Source: JADLGJ01 sp031423615 | GTDB taxonomy: Bacteria > Omnitrophota > Gorgyraeia > Zapsychrales > JANLHA01 | Reading direction: 5' to 3' | NCBI GenBank assembly: GCA_031423615.1 | Contig: JANPFV010000082.1 | Span: 1-64,000, forward strand | Length of the DNA stretch: 64,000 bases | Shown here: positions 17,470 to 26,193 of the stretch, in pieces | Numbering within the stretch: position 1 is the stretch's first letter | How the letters are laid out: every line of letters begins with the position of its first letter | Translations under genes and position numbers: made by a program | Notes under the pieces: model-generated | Told to the model about the DNA's origin: nothing | What the model saw: the letters and a program-made list of their open reading frames with translations, nothing else | The model's database searches: none

Positions 17470-20049
17470 TTACGCCTTAAGGACTTTAAAATCCAACGTT
17501 CCCTTCGCCGCTGTGACTTCAATCCGGTCCTTTTCTTTCACCCGGCCATCTAATAGCATAAGAGCAATTGGGTCCTGGACCATTTTCTGGATGGCGCGGT
17601 TTAAAGGCCGCGCTCCGTAAACAGGATCATACCCGGCCTGCGCCAAAACATCCTTGGCCGAAGATTTAAGCTCGAAACCGATATTCCTTTGCGCCAAACG
17701 CAGCGCGAGGTTTTTGATTTGAATGTCGACGATTTTTGTAATATCTTTTTGCGACAAACGATTGAAGATAATTTTTTCGTCGATCCGGTTCAAAAATTCC
17801 GGGCGAAAAGAATTTCTCAGCGCGTCCTCAATGCGCCGGCTGATCTCTTTTTTGTCCTCAATATCCGCGATGACGTCGGAGCCGATATTGGATGTCATAA
17901 TAATAATCGTGTTTTTAAAATTGACGATCCGTCCCTGTCCATCGGTCAAACGGCCGTCGTCTAAAATCTGTAGGAGCGCATTGAACACATCGCTATGGGC
18001 CTTTTCGATTTCATCAAACAAAATGACCGCGTAGGGCCGTCGACGCACCGCTTCCGTCAACTGACCGCCCTCTTCATACCCCACATAACCCGGAGGCGCG
18101 CCGATCAAACGCGAGACGCTGTGTTTTTCCATATATTCGCTCATGTCAATGCGAATCACCGCATCGGCGTTATCGAACAAAAACCAGGCCAGGGATTTTG
18201 CCAGCTCGGTCTTTCCTACACCCGTGGGACCCACAAAAAGAAAAGTCCCGATAGGACGATTGGGATTACTCAGACCCGCCCGCGAACGGCGAATAGCGCA
18301 AGCTATCAAGTCGATGGCTTCATCCTGTCCGACGACCCTTTCTTTCAAAACTTTTTCAATACTGATGAGTTTTTCCGTTTCGCCTTCCAGCAATTTGGTG
18401 ATCGGGATGCGCGTCCATTTGGAAACAATTTCGGCAATGTCCTGATCATCAACTTCCTCCTTAAGCAGAAGGCCTTCTTTTTGCAAACGGTTCAATTCTT
18501 TATTCTGGGCGACCAAGTCTTTTTCCAAATCCACTAAAAGACCGTAACGGATTTCAGCGACACGCCCTAAATTCCCGATCTTTTCCGCCTTGGCTTCTTC
18601 CAGTTTTAAAGATTCGATCTGGGACTTAATGGCACGGATCTTATTAATGACATCTTTCTCACCTTGCCAGCGCAGGCGCAGTTTCTTGTTTTCCGTCTTC
18701 AAACTTTCCAGTTCGCTCTCCAACTTCTTTAACCGATCCCGCGAACCTTCGTCCTTTTCTTTGTTCAACGCCTGACGCTCAATTTCCAGCTGGCGAATGC
18801 GGCGTTCATTGATATCCAGTTCTTGCGGCATACTGTCGATTTCAATGCGCAGACGTGAAGCGGCCTCGTCGATCAAATCAATGGCTTTGTCGGGAAGAAA
18901 GCGTTCGGTAATGTAGCGATGCGACATTGTGGCCGCCGCAATCAAGGCCGAATCCTGAATACGCACGCCATGGTGGACCTCATAACGCTCTTTGAGGCCG
19001 CGTAAAATGGCAATCGTGTCTTCAACGCTCGGCTCATTAACCATGACGGGTTGGAAACGCCGTTCCAAGGCCGAATCTTTTTCAATATGCTTGCGGTATT
19101 CATCAAGTGTGGTCGCCCCGATACAGTGCAATGCCCCGCGGGCCAAAGCCGGCTTAAGAAGATTGGAAGCATCCATTGACCCTTCGGCGGCACCGGCGCC
19201 GACGATGGTGTGCAGTTCATCGATAAATAAAATGACTTCGCCGGATTTGGATTCAATCTCTTTTAAGACCGCCTTGAGACGTTCTTCGAATTCCCCGCGG
19301 AACTTGGCTCCGGCGACCAACGCTCCCATATCCAAGGACATGACTTTTTTATTTTTAAGGCCTTCGGGCACATCTCCGGAAAAAATACGCAAAGCCAAAC
19401 CTTCCGCAATCGCCGTCTTTCCAACGCCCGGTTCGCCGATTAAAACGGGATTATTCTTTGTGCGCCGGGAAAGGACCTGAATGACGCGGCGAATTTCCTC
19501 GTCGCGGCCAATCACCGGATCCAATTTCCCCTTGCTGGCCAAGTCCGTAAGATCCCGGCTATACTTTTGCAGGGCCTGATATTTTCCTTCGGCGTTAGCG
19601 TCGGTCACATTCTGGCCGCCGCGTATATTCTTTAAAATCTTTAATACACTTTCTTCTTCAATGCCCTGGCGACGCAATTCCTTGCTGATCGTCGTGTCCC
19701 GGTCACGGTAAAGCGCAAGGAGAATATGCTCCTGAGAAGTAAAATCATCCTTCATGTCTGAGGCGATCTTCTGGGAATCGGTCAAGATTTTGTTCAAACG
19801 ACCGGAAAGAAAAGGGGCCTGGCCTTCAACTTGCGGGATTTTTCGAAGTTCATCGTCGAGCAGATTCAAAAGCGGCTGCGCCGGCACCCCGACTTGGTCA
19901 AGAATGGGGACAACGAGACCCTGCTCATCTTTTAATAAAGCCTGCGAAAGGTGGACGGCGTCAATTTGCTGATGATTGTGCTCTTGCGCGATCTGCATGG
20001 CGTTCTGGATCGCTTCCTGACTTTTGACGGTGAATTTATCGAATTTCAT
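17470..20049 (-). CDS. clpB: ATP-dependent disaggregase ClpB
   Basis: An 859-residue Hsp100 that rescues aggregated proteins together with DnaK. It has the N-domain repeat (1-145) and AAA-1 with Walker A GEPGVGKTA and Walker B VILFIDE. Next are the long M-domain coiled coil (about 410-525) and AAA-2 with GPTGVGKTE and VILFDEIEKAH. The C-terminal D2 small domain follows (GARPLNRAIQ). Length and domain order are normal; the M-domain distinguishes it from ClpA/ClpC. The ATG at 20047-20049 has AAGGATC upstream. It follows hsp20, and the 229-bp gap holds a very strong stem-loop. Confidence 0.97.
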   Translation of the reverse strand: MKFDKFTVKSQEAIQNAMQIAQEHNHQQIDAVHLSQALLKDEQGLVVPILDQVGVPAQPLLNLLDDELRKIPQVEGQAPFLSGRLNKILTDSQKIASDMKDDFTSQEHILLALYRDRDTTISKELRRQGIEEESVLKILKNIRGGQNVTDANAEGKYQALQKYSRDLTDLASKGKLDPVIGRDEEIRRVIQVLSRRTKNNPVLIGEPGVGKTAIAEGLALRIFSGDVPEGLKNKKVMSLDMGALVAGAKFRGEFEERLKAVLKEIESKSGEVILFIDELHTIVGAGAAEGSMDASNLLKPALARGALHCIGATTLDEYRKHIEKDSALERRFQPVMVNEPSVEDTIAILRGLKERYEVHHGVRIQDSALIAAATMSHRYITERFLPDKAIDLIDEAASRLRIEIDSMPQELDINERRIRQLEIERQALNKEKDEGSRDRLKKLESELESLKTENKKLRLRWQGEKDVINKIRAIKSQIESLKLEEAKAEKIGNLGRVAEIRYGLLVDLEKDLVAQNKELNRLQKEGLLLKEEVDDQDIAEIVSKWTRIPITKLLEGETEKLISIEKVLKERVVGQDEAIDLIACAIRRSRAGLSNPNRPIGTFLFVGPTGVGKTELAKSLAWFLFDNADAVIRIDMSEYMEKHSVSRLIGAPPGYVGYEEGGQLTEAVRRRPYAVILFDEIEKAHSDVFNALLQILDDGRLTDGQGRIVNFKNTIIIMTSNIGSDVIADIEDKKEISRRIEDALRNSFRPEFLNRIDEKIIFNRLSQKDITKIVDIQIKNLALRLAQRNIGFELKSSAKDVLAQAGYDPVYGARPLNRAIQKMVQDPIALMLLDGRVKEKDRIEVTAAKGTLDFKVLKA

Positions 20050-20063
20050 AAGATCCTTTTTAA

Positions 20064-20204
20064 CGCCGTGTGCAAGTTTTGATCTATCGTTAGGATTGGT
20101 CCTTGCTGATTCGACCAGTCCTTTTGAGGCTCATTTGTTTTGCGCCTCTATGGCGCTATTCGCCTCAAAAGAACTGATCGGATCAGCAAAACTTTCACAG
20201 CGTG
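20064..20204. repeat. long inverted repeat in the clpB leader
   Basis: Core arms 20103-20130 and 20162-20189 pair over 28 nt with two mismatches plus one C.A mispair, around a 31-nt loop. TTGCTGAT pairs ATCAGCAA, and CTTTTGAGGC pairs GCCTCAAAAG perfectly. An outer, weaker arm pair (20064-20080 with 20188-20204) matches at about 13 of 17 positions. It lies between hsp20 and clpB, so the RNA would form a very stable hairpin upstream of the clpB ribosome site. It may be a remnant of a small palindromic element or a regulatory leader. Confidence 0.75.
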
Positions 20205-20232
20205 TCTTTTAAAAAATTTTATTGTCCCGCGA

Positions 20233-20259
20233 CCGCCGGCAGTATCTTACCACCGGCGG
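20233..20259 (-). terminator. GC-rich hairpin after hsp20
   Basis: CCGCCGG and CCGGCGG form a perfect 7-bp stem with a 13-nt loop starting 19 bp after the hsp20 stop. A TTTTTT run follows on the minus strand, but only about 16 nt later, so termination may be partial. Confidence 0.45.
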
Positions 20260-20278
20260 CCATAATCGGTTAATGGAT

Positions 20279-20689
20279 TTATTCGCTGATTTCTATTTTG
20301 CGCGGTTTGCTGGATTCCGCTTTGGGAAGAACCAATTCCAAAACTCCATCCTTATAACTCGCGGTGACCTTGGTTTGGTCAATACTTGTTCCCAGCTCGA
20401 AACGCCGCTCGGTAACGCCCACAAAACGTTCCACCCGGGAATAGAACTTTTCTTTTTCTTGATTTTCACTTTTACGTTCCCCGCGAATGATGAGGACATC
20501 ATTATCGATTGAAACGTGAAGTTGCTCCTTCTTCAAACCGGGCAGGTCCGCTTTGACCGTGATATTTTTTTCATCTTCCTTAATATCAACCGCCAAAAAG
20601 GGACTCTCACCTTGCGGGAGGGCCAAACCCCAAAGGGCTTGATTCCAATCGGAATTTCCATTGTGAGCATTGCAGTTTAGGAATCTCAT
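20279..20689 (-). CDS. small heat-shock protein Hsp20 (alpha-crystallin domain)
   Basis: A 136-residue holdase that keeps unfolding proteins soluble. The alpha-crystallin domain spans about 35-130, with VKADLPGLKKEQLHVSID and the C-terminal A-x-x-x-n-G-V-L signature (ASYKDGVLELVLPK). The short N-terminus (MRFLNCNAHNG) is unusual, being Cys/Asn-rich. The ATG at 20687-20689 follows a perfect AGGAGG, which decides the start. It sits between the HspR-like regulator and clpB. A CIRCE-like palindrome is directly upstream. Confidence 0.95.
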   Translation of the reverse strand: MRFLNCNAHNGNSDWNQALWGLALPQGESPFLAVDIKEDEKNITVKADLPGLKKEQLHVSIDNDVLIIRGERKSENQEKEKFYSRVERFVGVTERRFELGTSIDQTKVTASYKDGVLELVLPKAESSKPRKIEISE

Positions 20690-20717
20690 ACCAACCTCCT
20701 TGTTAATGATGTTTAAT

Positions 20718-20744
20718 TTGGCACTCATAGCAGTCTACTGCTAA
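20718..20744. promoter_or_regulatory. CIRCE-like palindromic operator of hsp20
   Basis: On the minus strand TTAGCAGTA-N9-GAGTGCCAA resembles CIRCE (two mismatches in one arm, one in the other). Nested inside is a perfect palindrome TAGCAGT-CT-ACTGCTA (20728-20743). Either HrcA or the adjacent HspR-like protein could be the ligand. Confidence 0.6.
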
Positions 20745-20761
20745 TTATTTGATAAAAAAAA

Positions 20762-21040
20762 TTATTCTCTTTTTTCAATCTGCAAAATCATTTTGATTCC
20801 GCTGATATTGACCCGCTTCTTTTCCATTAAATAATGGACATAGTTTAAAAGTTCCACTTGCTTTTGCGAATAACAGCGCGTCTTTTTTCCTATGCGCTGC
20901 GGCTTGACCACATCCATATCATCCAACTTGCGTAAAGTCCAGATCGGAATACTGACAATCGTACTGACCACACTAATCACATAAACCGGCGCTAAGGGAT
21001 CAATGTTGACGCTAAAATTCTGCGGGGTTTCTTTTTTCAT
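20762..21040 (-). CDS. MerR/HspR-like heat-shock regulator
   Basis: A 92-residue DNA-binding protein. VYVISVVSTIVSIPIWTLRKLDDMDVVKPQRIGKKTRCYSQKQ is a MerR-type winged helix-turn-helix. The start of the domain (PVYVISVVS) and small size match HspR, the repressor of dnaK/clpB/hsp20 genes in other phyla. It lies directly upstream of hsp20 and clpB, supporting that role. The ATG at 21038-21040 has AGGCAG upstream; the longer frame begins before the promoter -10 and is rejected. It has its own promoter and a candidate operator. Confidence 0.82.
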   Translation of the reverse strand: MKKETPQNFSVNIDPLAPVYVISVVSTIVSIPIWTLRKLDDMDVVKPQRIGKKTRCYSQKQVELLNYVHYLMEKKRVNISGIKMILQIEKRE

Positions 21041-21058
21041 ATCTCTGCCTCGCTTATC

Positions 21059-21081
21059 TGATAGAAAATATACCATTATCA
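21059..21081. promoter_or_regulatory. candidate autoregulatory operator of the HspR-like gene
   Basis: TGATA-N13-TATCA is a perfect inverted repeat that brackets the -10 box of the promoter. Operators that span the promoter core are typical of MerR-family control. It does not match the actinobacterial HAIR sequence. Confidence 0.4.
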
Positions 21082-21095
21082 AATTATATTGTCAA
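21067..21095 (-). promoter_or_regulatory. sigma-70 promoter of the HspR-hsp20-clpB unit
   Basis: Minus-strand TTGACA (21090-21095), a 17-nt spacer and TATATT (21067-21072), about 27 nt before the regulator's ATG. Confidence 0.85.
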
Positions 21096-21153
21096 CAAAT
21101 TTTAATAATAATAATTAGATAAACTAACTGACGCCCAGAGGATTTTAAAAAGA

Positions 21154-22413
21154 TCATTTTCGCAAACTGAATTTTTGTAAAAGGCCGGCAAATTTCTTGG
21201 GCAAAGAGACGGACAGACGAGCGGCATCGGAGTCATAAGCAATGGCATGGACATGGCCTTCTTTATGCGCCAAATTAACCAGATCCATGCGGTCCAAAGG
21301 CAAGGCGACCTCAATAGTTTCCATTAAGGAAGAAAGCTGATCCGCGATTTCCACCAAAAGGCCGGAAATATTTTCTCCGCTGAGCGCAGAAATGGCCACT
21401 GGATTCTTAAACGCGAGCTTAATTTCCGCCAAAAAACTTTTATCGGCAAGACGATCTATTTTATTCAAAACCGTAATCATGGGTTTTTCCTGAGCATCAA
21501 GTTCACGTAAAACCTGATTTACGGAATCATAAAGATTACGAAATTTGGGATGGCTGACATCGAGAACATGAATCAACAGATCGGCGCTGGCCGTTTCTTC
21601 GAGGGTGGCTTTAAAAGATTCAATCAAATGATGAGGTAATTCATGCAAAAATCCGACGGTATCGGAAAGAACAATTTTCTGATGGTTGGGTAAAACAAGC
21701 TGACGAGACAAAGAATCCAAGGTTGTAAAAAGTCCGTCGTGAGTGACTTGGCCCGCCTGAGTTAAGGTATTGAGCAAGGTGGATTTTCCCGCATTGGTAT
21801 AGCCCACCAGCGAAACCAGCGGGACGCCATCGTCCTGGCGCTTTTTCCGTCTAAGGAGGCGATCCGAACTCACGTCCTGTAAATCTTTTCGTAAACGGTC
21901 TACGCGTTCACGAATACGCCGACGATCAACCTCCAGCTTGGTTTCACCGGGCCCCATAGTGCCGATCCCGCCGCCTAAACGGGACATCTCAACACCCTGT
22001 CCAACCAAACGGGGCAACAGATATTCCAGCTGGGCCAATTCGACCTGCATTTTTCCTTCCTGGCTTTTGGCCCGACGGGCAAAGATGTCTAAAATCAACT
22101 GGGTGCGGTCGATGACTTTTTTTCCGATCGCTTCTTCCAGATTGCGCTGTTGACTGCCTTTTAAGTCATGACTCATGACCACGGTATCCACTCCCGTAGC
22201 TTGCGCCAGTTCAGCGATCTCTTTGACCTTGCCTTCGCCTAAAAAAAGCCCGGCACTGACCTGCTCAATGCGGCATAACATTGTATCCATAACAACCCCC
22301 TGACACGCATTGACCAATTCTTTCATTTCGCCGGCCAAATCATCAAAGGTCCAATTATTCCGTTGGGTCTTGATCTGGATAATAACCAATAAAATTTTTT
22401 CTGCGGCCTTCAT
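21154..22413 (-). CDS. hflX: ribosome-associated GTPase HflX
   Basis: A 419-residue GTPase that splits stalled ribosomes after stress. The N-terminal HflX domain includes ERVDRLRKDL and the Gly-rich linker RLGGGIGTMGPGETKLE. The G domain has GYTNAGKSTLLN (G1), DTVGF (G3) and LNKIDR (G4). A short C-terminal domain follows. Its ATG overlaps the miaA stop as ATGA, repeating the miaA-hflX neighbourhood seen in many bacteria. It lies directly upstream of the HspR-like heat-shock unit. Confidence 0.95.
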   Translation of the reverse strand: MKAAEKILLVIIQIKTQRNNWTFDDLAGEMKELVNACQGVVMDTMLCRIEQVSAGLFLGEGKVKEIAELAQATGVDTVVMSHDLKGSQQRNLEEAIGKKVIDRTQLILDIFARRAKSQEGKMQVELAQLEYLLPRLVGQGVEMSRLGGGIGTMGPGETKLEVDRRRIRERVDRLRKDLQDVSSDRLLRRKKRQDDGVPLVSLVGYTNAGKSTLLNTLTQAGQVTHDGLFTTLDSLSRQLVLPNHQKIVLSDTVGFLHELPHHLIESFKATLEETASADLLIHVLDVSHPKFRNLYDSVNQVLRELDAQEKPMITVLNKIDRLADKSFLAEIKLAFKNPVAISALSGENISGLLVEIADQLSSLMETIEVALPLDRMDLVNLAHKEGHVHAIAYDSDAARLSVSLPKKFAGLLQKFSLRK

Positions 22414-23345
22414 AAATTTTTTATTTCTCCTAATATTTTTGCGGCCACGGCCGACGAGCTTTCATCCTTACGGACCGCGATCCAATGAATGCGCTTATCT
22501 TTGCGGAACCAGGTCAGCTGTCGTTTGGCAAATCGCCGCGTGTTCATTTTTATCAATTCTTTGACTTCGTTAAGATCACCCTCACCCTTCAAATGGGCTA
22601 AAATTTCCCTGACCCCGATGATCCGGCGAGCCGTCAAGCTGATATTGCGGTCCTCAATGGCTTTGACTTCATCGATGATCCCCTCGGCAAACATCTTTTC
22701 TACCCGGGCATTGATCCGTTCATAAAGTTCCTCGCGTTCCCTTTCAATTCCGAACACGGTCACGGAATATTTGTTCCACAGGCCCGAACAATTTTTCTGC
22801 AGCTTCGAAAGGGGTGTCTGGGTTGTTTGGAAAACTTCTAAAGCGCGGATGGTCCGCCGCACATCGTGGACATGGATTTTGGCCGCCGCGTCCGGATCGG
22901 TTATCTTTAACTCTTCATACAAAACAGCGGCGCCCTCTTTTTTTGCGCGGGCCTCCAGATTTTGCCGCACGAGCGTATTGGGGATGCTTCCTTCAAAAAT
23001 CCCGTCCAATAAAACCTGCACATACATTCCGCTCCCCCCGACGATCAAAGGAATTTTCTTGTCTTTTAAAATCTGTTCAACAAGGCCTCTGGCCATTTTA
23101 TTAAAAACCGCCACATCAAATTTTTCTTCGACGGAAACCACATCGAGCAAATGGTGGGAAACTTGCTGGCGTTCCTGAAGCGACGGTTTACTGCTGGCAA
23201 TCGAAATTTCCCGATACACCTGCATCGAATCACAGGAAAGAATCTCGCAAGGCCACTGGGCCGCCAATTTTAAAGCAATGTCGGTTTTACCGGCGCCGGT
23301 TGCGCCAACAATAAATATTATTTTTTGTGAAACCGGCGATGTCAA
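22410..23345 (-). CDS. miaA: tRNA dimethylallyltransferase
   Basis: A 311-residue enzyme that prenylates A37 of tRNAs reading UNN codons. GATGAGKTDIALKLA is the P-loop, LSCDSMQVYREISI the substrate aspartate region, and VGGSGMYVQVLLDG the dimethylallyl diphosphate site. TRRFAKRQLTWFRKD is the C-terminal hallmark. The start is a TTG at 23343-23345 that overlaps the upstream stop (TTGA); no ATG lies nearby, so TTG coupling is likely. It is co-oriented with and overlaps hflX. Confidence 0.95.
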   Translation of the reverse strand: MTSPVSQKIIFIVGATGAGKTDIALKLAAQWPCEILSCDSMQVYREISIASSKPSLQERQQVSHHLLDVVSVEEKFDVAVFNKMARGLVEQILKDKKIPLIVGGSGMYVQVLLDGIFEGSIPNTLVRQNLEARAKKEGAAVLYEELKITDPDAAAKIHVHDVRRTIRALEVFQTTQTPLSKLQKNCSGLWNKYSVTVFGIEREREELYERINARVEKMFAEGIIDEVKAIEDRNISLTARRIIGVREILAHLKGEGDLNEVKELIKMNTRRFAKRQLTWFRKDKRIHWIAVRKDESSSAVAAKILGEIKNL

Positions 23346-24115
23346 GGATAGATATGGGTAGGATAACCTTGGTTACTCAACCGCTTTTGCATCGTATTGG
23401 CCTCGTGAAGATTTTTTAATTCTCCCACACGGACGCGGTAAAAAACACGGCCTTCGTGATCTTGCGTTTCTACAAGGTAGGCATATTCCCCTTTCCCTTT
23501 TAATTCTTCAACCAAGGCGGTCGCCCTACTCTGATCGAGAAAGGAACCCACCTGGATGGCAAAATATCTTTTTTCTTCTAAGAGCTGCTGCGCGGTGTGG
23601 GCTTCCAAACTTTTTGGAAAATCATGGACCACTTTATTCAAATAGTCCTGGGCCTTTTCCCAGTGGGACAGTTTGAGATGAGCACGCCCCAACTTCAGAT
23701 AAATAACGCTGAGGAATTCCGAATCAGGCCGCTTCATCAAAAACTGCTCCGCCTGTTTCAAATCTTCAGAGAAATCTTGTTCCATTCCCAAGGAATCGAT
23801 AACACCCAGCCACGCCTTTTCATAGAGGCTGTCCGACGAGGTGGCGCGCATGACCCGCTTGAAAGCGGCGCGTGCGGCTGAATAATGGGCCAGCCCCAAT
23901 TCACTGATCCCTAAATAATATCGGGCTTGGTTGGTTTCATCAGAAGTGGACTTGCGGGCAATAAACTTTTCCGCCAAGACTTTCGACGTTTTGTAATCTT
24001 TTTCGATAATCGCCGTCTCGATATCGCTGATGGAAGCAAAACCGCAGAAGAAGCAAAACCCGCAAATCAAAAAAACATTAAAAACATGGGAAGAACGCAA
24101 AAAAGATTTATTCAT
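23342..24115 (-). CDS. exported TPR/SPOR-domain protein
   Basis: A 257-residue protein with a hydrophobic signal segment (about 10-30). It then has three or so TPR-like helical repeats (RARYYLGISELGLAHYSAAR, VIYLKLGRAHLKLSHWEKAQ) and a C-terminal SPOR domain (about 178-255; YFAIQVGSFLDQ ... YRVRVGELKNLHEA). SPOR domains bind denuded peptidoglycan at division sites, and the TPR part resembles YbgF/CpoB, so a periplasmic role in cell-wall constriction is likely. The signal region contains cysteines (FLICGFCFFCG) but no clear lipobox. It overlaps miaA. Confidence 0.85.
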   Translation of the reverse strand: MNKSFLRSSHVFNVFLICGFCFFCGFASISDIETAIIEKDYKTSKVLAEKFIARKSTSDETNQARYYLGISELGLAHYSAARAAFKRVMRATSSDSLYEKAWLGVIDSLGMEQDFSEDLKQAEQFLMKRPDSEFLSVIYLKLGRAHLKLSHWEKAQDYLNKVVHDFPKSLEAHTAQQLLEEKRYFAIQVGSFLDQSRATALVEELKGKGEYAYLVETQDHEGRVFYRVRVGELKNLHEANTMQKRLSNQGYPTHIYP

Positions 24116-24186
24116 GCAGACATATTAACAAAAACGAGGCACTTTATCTATGGGAATTTGCGGGCCTTTCGTATGGGGTGTCAAAT

Positions 24187-24250
24187 TGTCATTCCGCGAA
24201 AGCGGAAATCGAGGAGGATGTATGCCCGTCAAAAGATTGCGAGGATGACA
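24187..24250. repeat. REP-like palindromic element
   Basis: The element is bounded by TGTCAT (24187-24192) and ATGACA (24245-24250). It contains a perfect TTCCGC-GAAA-GCGGAA hairpin and resembles the 'GTCATTCCCGCGAAAGCGGGAATC' repeats found in many bacteria. It occupies the 182-bp gap between a CGS-like gene and the SPOR gene. Confidence 0.6.
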
Positions 24251-24297
24251 GGGAATACTTTAAAACATCGCTGGCTGGGTCAAGGGTTTCCGCAAAA

Positions 24298-25443
24298 CTA
24301 TCGCGGAGCACTCAAAGCCCTATGGAGATCATCAACAAGATCTTTGTAATCTTCAATCCCGACGGAAACCCGGATGGTCTGTTGGGTAATGCCCGAAGCC
24401 TTAAGGCCTTCGACACCCATCGAGGAATGGCTCATGGACCAGGGATGTTCGATCAAGGATTCCACCCCACCCAAAGATTCGGCCAGAGAAAAAAGTTTCA
24501 ACTGGGCGAAAAATCGAGCGAGCGGGACTTTTTTCGTGTCTAATTCGAAAGCGAGCATTCCGCCAAAACCCTTCATCTGCTTGCGAATCAAGTCTCGCTG
24601 AGGATGACTGGCCAGGCCCGGATAATAAACTTTCTTCACATTCTTGTGCCCCTCAAGAAATTTGGCAATAGAGAGAGCGTTCGCCTGATGAGCCTCCATT
24701 CGGTAGCTGATGGTTTTAACGCCGCGTAAAACCAGCCACGCATCAAAGGGAGATTCGGAAACACCCAAAGCATTAACCAGATAACGGACTCTCTCTCCCA
24801 GAGCTTTGTCCTTGTAAACGATCGCGCCGCCCACGACATCGCTGTGACCATTGATATACTTTGTCGTCGAGTGGACGACCAAGTCCGCGCCAAAATCAAA
24901 GGGCCGCTGAAAATAAGGAGACAAAAAAGTATTGTCGACGGCCGTTAAAATCTTTTTGGCATGGGCCAGCTTAATGACCGCGTCGAGATCAATAATATTT
25001 AACAGCGGATTAGACGGTGTTTCAATCCATACCATTTTCGTCTTGGGCGTGATCGCGGCCTTCACTTTCTTAAGGTCCCGCATATTTACGAAAGAAAAAG
25101 ACAGCCCCATGTCGGGCAAAACTTTGTTAAACAGCCGGTATGTCCCACCATAAATGTCATCGCCGGTCACAATATGATCGCCGGCTTTGCATAAAAACAG
25201 CGCGGCCGTGATCGCGGCCATACCGGTTGCGGTCGCCGAACAGCCGAGGCCGTTTTCTAAGCTAGCAATATTTTCCTCTAGCGCGGCCCGCGTCGGATTG
25301 CCGCTGCGGGTATAATCATAACCTTTATTTTTTCCTAAAGCGTCAAAAGCAAATGTGGATGTAGGATAAATCGGTGTCGTCACCGAGTTATAACTGCTGT
25401 CCTTATAAATGCCCGTATGGACTGATTTTGTGCGGATATCCAT
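24298..25443 (-). CDS. trans-sulfuration PLP enzyme (cystathionine gamma-synthase/lyase family)
   Basis: A 381-residue PLP enzyme of cysteine/methionine metabolism. YTRSGNPTRAALE binds the PLP phosphate of the neighbour subunit. Later blocks are GDDIYGGTYRLF, WIETPSNPLL and the Schiff-base segment VVHSTTKYINGHSDVVGG (Lys near 192). Sequence alone does not separate cystathionine gamma-synthase from beta- or gamma-lyase; the SLGGVESLIEHPWSMSHSSM block fits all. The ATG at 25441-25443 has GGAGA upstream. It follows ygfZ after 54 bp. Confidence 0.9.
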   Translation of the reverse strand: MDIRTKSVHTGIYKDSSYNSVTTPIYPTSTFAFDALGKNKGYDYTRSGNPTRAALEENIASLENGLGCSATATGMAAITAALFLCKAGDHIVTGDDIYGGTYRLFNKVLPDMGLSFSFVNMRDLKKVKAAITPKTKMVWIETPSNPLLNIIDLDAVIKLAHAKKILTAVDNTFLSPYFQRPFDFGADLVVHSTTKYINGHSDVVGGAIVYKDKALGERVRYLVNALGVSESPFDAWLVLRGVKTISYRMEAHQANALSIAKFLEGHKNVKKVYYPGLASHPQRDLIRKQMKGFGGMLAFELDTKKVPLARFFAQLKLFSLAESLGGVESLIEHPWSMSHSSMGVEGLKASGITQQTIRVSVGIEDYKDLVDDLHRALSAPR

Positions 25444-25497
25444 CGCTGAAATTCTCCGTTTCCTGTTGATTGATCCTTAAATACGATAAAGGGTTGA

Positions 25498-26193
25498 TCA
25501 GGATTTGTCAATCTTGTTATTGGCGGTAAAAACAAATCCTAACCGCCGTCCCGTCGCGGGATCGGTGATTTGCGATGTCATCTTGGCCTTTTCTTCTACC
25601 GAACATTCGTCTTCATATTTCACGGTCAAAACCCATGATGGCCTGGAACGATGATGGACTTTGGCAATCGGCTCTTGGCCCAGAAAACATCCCTTTGTGT
25701 AAGACACAAAATCCTCTTCGCTCACATTGAGGAGCATTTCATCTTTATAGTCGATGCCCAAAAGAGGAATATTGTATTTCAGACGAAACAAAGTAAACTC
25801 TTCCCCGGAAACGCCAACGGGAAAATCCGCTGTCGTCAAAACAAGCTGTCCCTGTTTCTGCGGGATAACCCATTCCCCGGATTGAGGAGCATACCCCCCT
25901 TCAAGGTCAAAATAGACCAACAATTTTTCCTCTTCAATGAGGGTCCCGCTCAAACGGGCATAACGATTCACATGGTCATAGACGGCTTGCACAAAATTTT
26001 GCTCAACAACAAGAAAAAATTTATCATCGCTGACCTTGATTTGATTAAAGGTCGCAATAATGCGGCCATGAATATTGACAAAAGCATTTTGCGGTTTATC
26101 CAGGGAGTTAGCCGTCAAACCATTGAGAAATTCCTGCGCCTTATGACTCACACTGAGGACTTTTTGGGCCGTCTTATACAGTCGCGTTACCAT
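25498..26193 (-). CDS. folate-binding Fe-S cluster repair protein YgfZ-like
   Basis: A 231-residue GcvT-fold protein. The hallmark KGCFLGQEPIAKVHHR matches the K-G-C-[FY]-x-G-Q-E signature of YgfZ/IBA57, which support tetrahydrofolate-dependent maintenance of 4Fe-4S enzymes. AQEFLNGLTANSL is the conserved N-terminal element. Its length is a little short of E. coli YgfZ (326), lacking part of the C-terminal barrel. The ATG at 26191-26193 overlaps the upstream SDR stop by 7 bp; longer frames run through the SDR gene. Confidence 0.85.
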   Translation of the reverse strand: MVTRLYKTAQKVLSVSHKAQEFLNGLTANSLDKPQNAFVNIHGRIIATFNQIKVSDDKFFLVVEQNFVQAVYDHVNRYARLSGTLIEEEKLLVYFDLEGGYAPQSGEWVIPQKQGQLVLTTADFPVGVSGEEFTLFRLKYNIPLLGIDYKDEMLLNVSEEDFVSYTKGCFLGQEPIAKVHHRSRPSWVLTVKYEDECSVEEKAKMTSQITDPATGRRLGFVFTANNKIDKS

